A DNA stretch of 64,000 nt from Saprospiraceae bacterium. Lineage in GTDB: Bacteria; Bacteroidota; Bacteroidia; Chitinophagales; Saprospiraceae. Location: NCBI GenBank assembly GCA_020631405.1, contig JAHDHH010000005.1, forward strand, positions 52,777 to 116,776. Direction: 5' to 3'. The notes beneath the pieces were generated by a model. That model saw nothing but the letters and a program-made list of their open reading frames with translations, was not told the DNA's origin and did no database searches. Both the position numbers and the translations under genes were made by a program. Shown here piece by piece: positions 57,877 through 64,000 of the stretch (positions are counted from its first letter, which is position 1; each line of letters starts with the position of its first letter).

Positions 57877-57900
57877 GCAACCCGTTGCGGTACGGGTTGC
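57877..57900. promoter_or_regulatory. Candidate LacI operator
   Basis: GCAACCCGT (57877-57885) and ACGGGTTGC (57892-57900) are perfect 9-bp arms around TGCGGT, in the intergenic region between the divergent lacI and TonB receptor genes, 21 bp from the lacI start and 79 bp from the receptor start. GC content is far above the flanking DNA. Confidence 0.7.
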
Positions 57901-57979
57901 GTAAATATAGACATCAAAAACTAAAATTTTAATATATAGCTTAGTCATATTGATTATTAAAAACTAAAACAAACAACTA

Positions 57980-60601
57980 ATGAAAAAGAATTATCTATCC
58001 TTATTACTTTTCTCAATATTTTGTACTGTTTCATTATATGGTCAAGTTACCGTTAAAGGGACTATATCTGACGAAGGTGGGACCCCTTTGATTGGAGTAT
58101 CCGTATATGATGTAAGCTCTTCTAATGGAACAGTAACAGACCTAGATGGCAACTTTATGCTTAGCGATTTAGCAAGCGGTGCTACCATTAAAACTTCTTA
58201 TGTTGGTTATGCCACTCAAGAAATATCATTAACTGATGCAAAGATGCAATCCGTTGACATCCTCATGGAACTAGATGCTATGGGATTGGATGAAGTAGTC
58301 GTAACTGGTACTGCCAATCCTAGATCAAAACTCAATTCTAGTGTTTCAATTTCAACACTAAGGCCGACAGAAATAGCGGGATCTACACCAAGAACAACGG
58401 CTGAAATATTTAGATTAATCCCTGGTATCAGATCTGAGTCATCTGGTGGAGAAGGAAACACTAACATTACAGTAAGAGGTGTTCCTATCTCAGCTGGTGG
58501 GTCTAAATATCTACAATTACAAGAAGATGGCCTTCCAATATTCATGTTTGGTGACATCGCATTTGCCACTTCTGACATCTTTTTGAGAGCAGATCAAACA
58601 ATCAGTAGAATAGAAGCAATTAGAGGTGGTTCTGCATCAACTATGGCTTCTAACTCACCAGCAGGTATTATCAACTTTATTAGTAAGACTGGAGAAGTAG
58701 AAGGTGGTAGTGTAGGTACTACATTTGGGCTTGACTACAACTCAGTGAGAACTGACTTCGAATATGGAGCCCCAATTGGCAATGGACTTAGTTTTCACAT
58801 TGGTGGTTTTTACAGAGCAGGAGAAGGAATCAGAAATGCTGGTTATACCGCTAATAAAGGAGGTCAAATAAAGGCTAACTTAACCAAGAGGTTTAACAAT
58901 GGCTATGCTAGAGTATACTTTAAGTCTCTCAATGATAGAACAGCGGCGTACATGCCAATGCCTGCACAAGTATCTGGTACTAATGCTGACCCAGAATGGG
59001 GCAATGTAGAAGCTAATGATGGATTTGATATCACTAGCGATACCCCTCACAGTGCTTTCTTACAGTCAGACTTTGGTGATGGGTCTAATGGACAACGATC
59101 TACTACTGACTTTGCAGATGGAATGCACCCAGTATCAAACGCAATTGGCGCTGAGTTCTCATTTGACATAGGTGATGGTTGGACACTACAAAACAAGACA
59201 AGATATGCTCAAAACTCTGGAAGGTTTGTGTCTCCATTCCCTTCAGCATTTGGGACTACTTCTGACATGCTAAGTACTGTAGCAGGTGCCACAGGTCTTG
59301 ATCTGACTAATGCCTCTTTAACATATGCGAGCACTGGTGAAGCTTTCACTGGAGACCTATTACAGGTTATTCACTCGTTCAATACTGAGTTAGACAACTT
59401 TGATAACTTAATGAGTGACTTAAGCATCTCTAAAACTTTCAATGATAAATTCACAGTAAAAGGTGGATTATTCAAGGCAAATCAAAATATCGAAATGTCT
59501 TGGTTATGGAATTCATACTTAATGGAGGTAAAGGGTGACAATGCTGACTTGATTGACATTACACTGGCGGATGGAACTGCTGCAAGCTCAAGTGGTCAGT
59601 TTGCCTATGGTGTACCAGTGTGGGGTAATTGTTGCCAGAGAGGTTATAACTTAAATTATGACATCATAGCTCCTTATGCTTCAGCTGAAATTATTGCAAC
59701 AGATGCACTTACTATAGATGCAAGTCTTAGATGGGATTATGGTAGTGTGACTGGTGTAGGATCAGGACCAGCCGTTGGCACTTTAGATGTCAACAATGAC
59801 GGCGAAATAGCAACCATTGAAGAGAATGTTGCAGTTATTGATCACTCTAAAAAGAACATTGTTGACTACGATTATGACTATATGTCTTACTCTATTGGTG
59901 GTAACTACAAGTTGAGTAATTCTCAAGCTGTGTTTGCAAGATATAGTCAGGGAGCTTCTCCTAAGGCAGATAGAGCGGTAGATATAGGATCTTCTTTATT
60001 ATCACTCGGAAATCCAAAGGATGTCATAAACCAAGCAGAACTTGGATGGAAATCTAGATTCAAGTCTGGAGGACTATTTGTGACAGCATTTTATGCTGCA
60101 ACCACTGAAGAAGGTGGGTTTGAAGCTACAACTCAAACAGTTATTGAAAATGACTATTCAGCATTAGGATTAGAGGTGGAAGGGTCATATCAAATGGATG
60201 ACTTTGCCTTAAGAGGAGCGGTGACATATACTAAGGCAGAAATCACATCTGGAGACAACGAAGGCAACACTCCAAGACGTCAACCAGACTTAATGTATAG
60301 TATTATCCCTAGTTATTCATTTGGCAATAACGCAATTGGAGTAAGCTTGGTTGGTCAATCAAAAGCATTTGCACAAGATAGTAATGAGCTAGTCATGCCT
60401 GCGTACACGGCAGTCAATGGATTTATTTCATTAGGAATCTCAAAAGGCCTTTCATTATCAATTAATGCTAACAACTTACTTGATTCTATTGGAATTACAG
60501 AATCCGAAGAAGGAGCCATAGTAGAAAATCAAGTCAATTATATCAGAGCTAGATCAATCACTGGTAGGTCGATCTCTGGTACTTTGAGATATGCATTTTA
60601 A
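57980..60601 (+). CDS. TonB-dependent receptor of the LacI-linked sugar locus (SuxA-like)
   Basis: An 873-residue outer-membrane receptor. It has a signal peptide (MKKNYLSLLLFSIFCTVSLYGQ), a CarboxypepD_reg domain (~22-105), a TonB-box-like DEVVVTGTANPR, and a plug with GIRSESSGGEGNTNITVRG and YLQLQEDGLPIFMFGDIAF. The barrel ends in the aromatic residue F (RYAF), as expected for outer-membrane insertion. It has no SusD partner, unlike SusC systems. The neighbours (LacI, GH100-type enzyme, SLC45-like symporter) match the layout of the Xanthomonas sucrose locus whose receptor is SuxA; sucrose or a related sugar is therefore the inferred substrate. Confidence 0.92.
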   Translation: MKKNYLSLLLFSIFCTVSLYGQVTVKGTISDEGGTPLIGVSVYDVSSSNGTVTDLDGNFMLSDLASGATIKTSYVGYATQEISLTDAKMQSVDILMELDAMGLDEVVVTGTANPRSKLNSSVSISTLRPTEIAGSTPRTTAEIFRLIPGIRSESSGGEGNTNITVRGVPISAGGSKYLQLQEDGLPIFMFGDIAFATSDIFLRADQTISRIEAIRGGSASTMASNSPAGIINFISKTGEVEGGSVGTTFGLDYNSVRTDFEYGAPIGNGLSFHIGGFYRAGEGIRNAGYTANKGGQIKANLTKRFNNGYARVYFKSLNDRTAAYMPMPAQVSGTNADPEWGNVEANDGFDITSDTPHSAFLQSDFGDGSNGQRSTTDFADGMHPVSNAIGAEFSFDIGDGWTLQNKTRYAQNSGRFVSPFPSAFGTTSDMLSTVAGATGLDLTNASLTYASTGEAFTGDLLQVIHSFNTELDNFDNLMSDLSISKTFNDKFTVKGGLFKANQNIEMSWLWNSYLMEVKGDNADLIDITLADGTAASSSGQFAYGVPVWGNCCQRGYNLNYDIIAPYASAEIIATDALTIDASLRWDYGSVTGVGSGPAVGTLDVNNDGEIATIEENVAVIDHSKKNIVDYDYDYMSYSIGGNYKLSNSQAVFARYSQGASPKADRAVDIGSSLLSLGNPKDVINQAELGWKSRFKSGGLFVTAFYAATTEEGGFEATTQTVIENDYSALGLEVEGSYQMDDFALRGAVTYTKAEITSGDNEGNTPRRQPDLMYSIIPSYSFGNNAIGVSLVGQSKAFAQDSNELVMPAYTAVNGFISLGISKGLSLSINANNLLDSIGITESEEGAIVENQVNYIRARSITGRSISGTLRYAF

Positions 60602-60646
60602 ATTTTAAGATAGTTTTTTCATTTAAGAATCATTATGATTCACTTC

Positions 60647-60682
60647 GCTAGTAGGGCTATTTGTCCTACTAGCATATTTTTT
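60647..60682 (+). terminator. Intrinsic terminator after the TonB receptor
   Basis: GCTAGTAGG (60647-60655) and CCTACTAGC (60665-60673) are perfect 9-bp arms with a 9-nt loop, followed by ATATTTTTT. It separates the receptor from the cytoplasmic enzyme genes. A second palindrome, GAATCAT-T-ATGATTC (60627-60641), precedes it. Confidence 0.8.
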
Positions 60683-60769
60683 CGCTTTTGTAGCTTCACA
60701 AGATGTCATTATATATTATTTACAGAATACTTTTACTTCCACTGGCTAATAAGCTAGAATCATAGAACT

Positions 60770-61927
60770 ATGGATACCTCAACCTATCGTATCGATTACT
60801 GGCAATCCAAATGCCTTGAGCAACTGCAAAGAGCGACTAGTCCTGCAGGAATAAAAGCTTCGTGTCAAGATATTACCAATTATGGATCAATATTCACTAG
60901 GGATGCAGTGATGGCAGGTATAGCTGGCATTCTTTATGGCAACTCTAAAGTTATTGAAGGCTTAAGGGTCACGATAGAGACTCTCCATGATATAAAAGGT
61001 CCCGAAGGTCAAATTGCATCAAACTATAAGGTTGTAGATAATCAAATCACACATGTTAGTTATGGTACACTAAGTCCCAAATTTGATTCAGCAACTTGGT
61101 ATTTACTAGGAGTAGCTATTCTGAACAATAATGGCTTTGACTTAGGAGAACACTATGTCAACGACACCATACACCTCCTTAATGCATTGGAATATAACGG
61201 TAAAGACCTTATTTATGTGCCACAAGGTGGCAACTGGGCAGACGAATATCCATATGAAGGGTATATACTCTATGATCAAATCTTAAGAAGTTGGGCTCTT
61301 GAGCAATTGAGTAGGTACTTTGATAATAGTAGTTGGGCCAATAAAGCAGACGCAATTCATCAAAAAATAAACACTGCTTATTTCAATACTGAAAGCAAGC
61401 ACTATAATTGTTCATTTGCACCTTCAGGTATTAATGAGACTTTTGATTTTGCTGCACATGCCTTACTTGGCATGCTGGATTGTAGCACAGATTGTCAACA
61501 ATATGAATCAGCATTGACTTGGATTAGTGATACCTTCATTAGTCAAGGCAATCTCCCAAGTGCCTTCTATCCTATAATTCATGAAGGTAGTTCAGAGTGG
61601 TCCAGAGTTGCTCAATTCCATTTGTATGATTTCAGAAACAAGCCTAACCATTTTCATAATGGAGGAATTTGGCCAATTTGGATAGGATGGTATGCCTTGG
61701 CTTTAAACAAACATGACAAACATGAACAACTACACTCCTTGGCAGACACATTCTTTAAGCTATTGAATTCCTTTAAGGAATTCAACTTTGAAGAATATCT
61801 AACTGGAGATACATATCTACTCTCAGGAACGCCAGAACTCTCATATACCGCTACTGGAATTTTATTCCTTTGCAAGTCACTTAATATTAATAATAACCCA
61901 GTAGCTAAACTGTATAACAATGTCTAG
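60770..61927 (+). CDS. GH100-type (alkaline/neutral invertase-like) glycosidase
   Basis: A 385-residue cytoplasmic protein without a signal peptide, predicted to be an (alpha/alpha)6 barrel. Segments match plant and cyanobacterial GH100 invertases: IFTRDAVMAG, PKFDSATWYLLGV with Asp106 at the general-acid position (PVDSGxWW in GH100), HFHNGGIWPIWIGW (YHNGGSWPVLLW) and FEEYLTG with Glu341/342 at the position of WPEYYDG. It is shorter than typical invertases (~450 residues). With an SLC45-like symporter and a SuxA-like receptor, intracellular sucrose hydrolysis is likely; a debranching-type activity is the alternative. It overlaps the kinase gene by 8 bp. Confidence 0.75.
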   Translation: MDTSTYRIDYWQSKCLEQLQRATSPAGIKASCQDITNYGSIFTRDAVMAGIAGILYGNSKVIEGLRVTIETLHDIKGPEGQIASNYKVVDNQITHVSYGTLSPKFDSATWYLLGVAILNNNGFDLGEHYVNDTIHLLNALEYNGKDLIYVPQGGNWADEYPYEGYILYDQILRSWALEQLSRYFDNSSWANKADAIHQKINTAYFNTESKHYNCSFAPSGINETFDFAAHALLGMLDCSTDCQQYESALTWISDTFISQGNLPSAFYPIIHEGSSEWSRVAQFHLYDFRNKPNHFHNGGIWPIWIGWYALALNKHDKHEQLHSLADTFFKLLNSFKEFNFEEYLTGDTYLLSGTPELSYTATGILFLCKSLNINNNPVAKLYNNV

Positions 61928-62570
61928 TAATTTGAATATTGGAGAAGACCTAGCAATAAAGAGTGAATACTTCATCCTAACTAAGTCTTTGGTTGGTAAG
62001 GTATTAAGCGAGCATACTCTATCTAAGCAAAAGGTAATCATTGGTATAGGAGGAGAATCTGGAAGTGGCAAGTCTACAACAGCATACTGCCTAGAGCACG
62101 AACTTACCCAACAAGGGTTTAAGAGTTCCACTATACACATGGATTCATATTTCAAACTCCCACCTCAAGATAATCATCAGCAACGGATCAAGTCCCTAAA
62201 GAATGTAGGACCTCAAGAGGTAAATATGATGTTACTCAATTCTCACTTGAAGGCCTTCACTAATAATCAAGAGAGCATAAAAATACCAGTTGTCAGTTAC
62301 GAGAAGAATAGTTTTTCGTCCCGGCATATAGATTTATCGGACTTAAATGTCTTAATCATCGAAGGGGTTTATGCTTTTTTACTTGATCACTTAGACCTAA
62401 GAGTATTTTTAAAAAGAACATATAGAGATACGTTAGAAGATAGAAGGAAAAGGACACGAGAGCACTACGATCCGCTTATTGAATCAATCCTTGACATTGA
62501 GCACAATATTGTCTCACCTATGATTGCTGATGCAGATTATGTAATTGAAAAAAATTACACAATTGTATAA
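61920..62570 (+). CDS. Uridine-kinase/phosphoribulokinase-like P-loop kinase
   Basis: A 216-residue P-loop kinase. The Walker A loop GGESGSGKST is near residues 43-52, and IHMDSYFKLPP fits the HxDxYY-type substrate loop of uridine kinases. LIIEGVYAFL is the Walker B-like strand, and the lid contains LKRTYRDTLEDRRKRTREH. It overlaps the GH100 gene by 8 bp and precedes the sugar symporter by 34 bp, so it is part of a sugar operon. It could phosphorylate a released hexose such as fructose, as P-loop sugar kinases of this fold do elsewhere, but a nucleoside role cannot be excluded. Confidence 0.8.
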   Translation: MSSNLNIGEDLAIKSEYFILTKSLVGKVLSEHTLSKQKVIIGIGGESGSGKSTTAYCLEHELTQQGFKSSTIHMDSYFKLPPQDNHQQRIKSLKNVGPQEVNMMLLNSHLKAFTNNQESIKIPVVSYEKNSFSSRHIDLSDLNVLIIEGVYAFLLDHLDLRVFLKRTYRDTLEDRRKRTREHYDPLIESILDIEHNIVSPMIADADYVIEKNYTIV

Positions 62571-62604
62571 CATAAGATCTCATTCATAAACAAACCAAAG
62601 CATT

Positions 62605-63924
62605 GTGAAAAAACCTAAGTTAAGTTTCTGGCAAATCCTCAATATGAATGTTGGTTTTTTTGGCATTCAATACAGTTTTGGACTACAGCAAAGTGCTGTT
62701 ACGCCTATCTATGATTTTCTTGGTGCAGCCCCAGATCAGATACCCATATTACATCTAGCAGGCCCTGTAACAGGTTTAATAGTTCAACCCATCATAGGTG
62801 CTTTGAGTGATAAGACTTGGAGTCCTCGTTTCGGCAGAAGAAAACCTTATTTCTTGATTGGAGCAATTCTATGCAGCTTAACTCTTTTAGCATTTCCCTT
62901 TAGTAGTTCTTTGTGGATGGCCGCTGGACTCTTGTGGATACTTGATGCTGGCAACAATACAGCAATGGAGCCCTACAGGGCATTGATAGCCGATCAACTT
63001 GATGACGAACAGCAACCCCTTGGCTTTCAAATGCAGAGCTTCTTTACTGGACTAGGTCAAACCCTTTCTAATTTATCTCTTTTCATTTTTCCATTGATTA
63101 TAATAGGTAAGACCGGCTCTTTGCCAACTTGGGTCTATGCTTCATTCTTCCTAGGTGCTTTTTGCTCTATTGCATCCATACTTTGGAGTATGAGTAAGAC
63201 TGAGGAGATTCCGCCAACCGAAGCTGAGTTAACAGAATTGAGGAATTCTAAGGGTGGTCCTTTTGCCCCACTTATTGAAATATTTACAGCGTTTAAAGAG
63301 ATGCCACGTATTATGTGGCAATTAGCTCTTGTCTATCTCTTTCAATGGTATGCTCTATTTTGCTACTGGCAAAACTCTTCAAAAAGTATCGCATTGTCTG
63401 TTTGGAATGCTACACCTGCTAGCGATGAAGCGGCTTATAGTCAAGCTGTGAGTTGGTCTGGTTTAATTAATGGTTGGTACAATGTAGTTACCTTTCTAGT
63501 AGCTTTCTTACTAGTCGGCCTTACGAAAAGATATTCACCTAAACATGTCCATGCTTTCTGTTTACTTCTTGCAGCCATTGGATTTTTAGCCTTTCCACAC
63601 ATTGGCAATAAGCATTTATTATTTTTTGCAATTACTGGATTTGGCATTGGCTGGGCTAGTATGATGGGAATTCCATATTTGATTGTGGTTAATGAAATTC
63701 CTAAAGAACGATATGGAGTATACATGGGAATTATTAACATGATGATAGTCATTCCAATGATCATTCAAACATTATCATTTGGATATATCCTAAAAACATT
63801 CTTAGATAATGACCCAAGGAATGCAATCACTTTTGCAGGAGTTCTCTTAATCATAGCAATGGCCTGTACACTCATGATTTCGCAAAAAGACAAACCATCA
63901 CTAATATCATCCGTCGATTCTTGA
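62605..63924 (+). CDS. SLC45-like MFS sugar symporter (probable sucrose)
   Basis: A 439-residue transporter with twelve hydrophobic helices, a clear paralogue of the symporter at 41174-42544. It shares the N-terminal FFGIQYSFGLQQ segment, VQPIIGALSDKTWSPRFGRRKPY and AMEPYRALIADQL. These are features of the SLC45/plant sucrose-transporter branch. The start is GTG at 62605. Operon context with a GH100-type enzyme suggests sucrose-proton symport, whereas the paralogue sits with maltose phosphorylase. Nothing recognisable was found in the last 76 bases of the window. Confidence 0.9.
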   Translation: MKKPKLSFWQILNMNVGFFGIQYSFGLQQSAVTPIYDFLGAAPDQIPILHLAGPVTGLIVQPIIGALSDKTWSPRFGRRKPYFLIGAILCSLTLLAFPFSSSLWMAAGLLWILDAGNNTAMEPYRALIADQLDDEQQPLGFQMQSFFTGLGQTLSNLSLFIFPLIIIGKTGSLPTWVYASFFLGAFCSIASILWSMSKTEEIPPTEAELTELRNSKGGPFAPLIEIFTAFKEMPRIMWQLALVYLFQWYALFCYWQNSSKSIALSVWNATPASDEAAYSQAVSWSGLINGWYNVVTFLVAFLLVGLTKRYSPKHVHAFCLLLAAIGFLAFPHIGNKHLLFFAITGFGIGWASMMGIPYLIVVNEIPKERYGVYMGIINMMIVIPMIIQTLSFGYILKTFLDNDPRNAITFAGVLLIIAMACTLMISQKDKPSLISSVDS

Positions 63925-64000
63925 TTAAGTATGTATTACTTTATGATTGTAAAGCCATGAGAAGATTCTAACCCCGTTGATGAGACTACCGTAAGCTCAT

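Noticed and set aside
60627..60641. Palindrome GAATCAT-T-ATGATTC as an operator
   Set aside because: It lies between the receptor stop and a clear terminator, with no second copy seen, so a 3'-end structure is more likely.

Overview
The window looks like a chromosomal segment of a member of the Bacteroidota, probably of the Saprospiria/Lewinella type (the phylum is well supported, the lower rank is inference). The signs are SusC/SusD-type transporters, several CarboxypepD_reg-TonB receptors, DUF4249 and DUF6660 proteins, two proteins with CHU_C (type B) and one with a type A type-IX-secretion sorting domain, AT-rich DNA, no obvious Shine-Dalgarno usage, and several TAnnTTTG -7 promoter boxes. 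No rRNA, tRNA, CRISPR array, insertion sequence or prophage was recognised.

Layout. 1-9125: a YwaF-like membrane protein, then a minus-strand block holding a DUF4249 lipoprotein with its TonB receptor, a TraB/GumN protein, an Lrp/AsnC regulator, glutamate dehydrogenase, and the cytochrome c maturation genes ccmD, ccmC (with a large extra periplasmic region) and ccmB. 9267-24620: a plus-strand housekeeping run: cell-wall amidase, DUF58, PPK2, S4 protein, a RibF-glycosyltransferase fusion, RluA, CoaE, ornithine aminotransferase, Era, Der, RfbC, RfbD and a large secreted CHU_C protein. 24629-31434: riboflavin synthase, a secreted prolyl oligopeptidase, an HMA-domain TonB receptor with a DUF6660 partner (probably metal related), and PurU.

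31717-45549 is a starch/maltose utilisation locus. It has a Nudix-fold regulator, susE-like, susC and susD on the plus strand, and a facing minus-strand operon of beta-phosphoglucomutase, GH65 maltose phosphorylase, an SLC45-like symporter and a GH13 amylase lipoprotein. Both operons carry the same 13-bp inverted repeat (TGTCA-N3-TGACA) upstream, a candidate operator. The expected route is capture by SusE/D, import by SusC, GH13 cleavage, maltose import, phosphorolysis to glucose plus beta-glucose-1-phosphate, and conversion to glucose-6-phosphate.

45714-55356 returns to mixed genes: pyrG, an RNA methyltransferase, galM, an acetyltransferase followed by a relic of an S41 protease, a small secreted protein, a lectin-domain CHU_C protein, peptidase T and a secreted esterase. 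55403-63924 holds a second sugar locus: an MFS transporter behind a structured leader with an intrinsic terminator, a LacI regulator, a 24-bp inverted repeat in the divergent promoter region, a TonB receptor without a SusD partner, a GH100-type glycosidase, a uridine-kinase-like P-loop kinase and a second SLC45-like symporter. Its layout resembles the sucrose (sux) locus of Xanthomonas but with different enzymes. It is the best candidate here for an incompletely described system.
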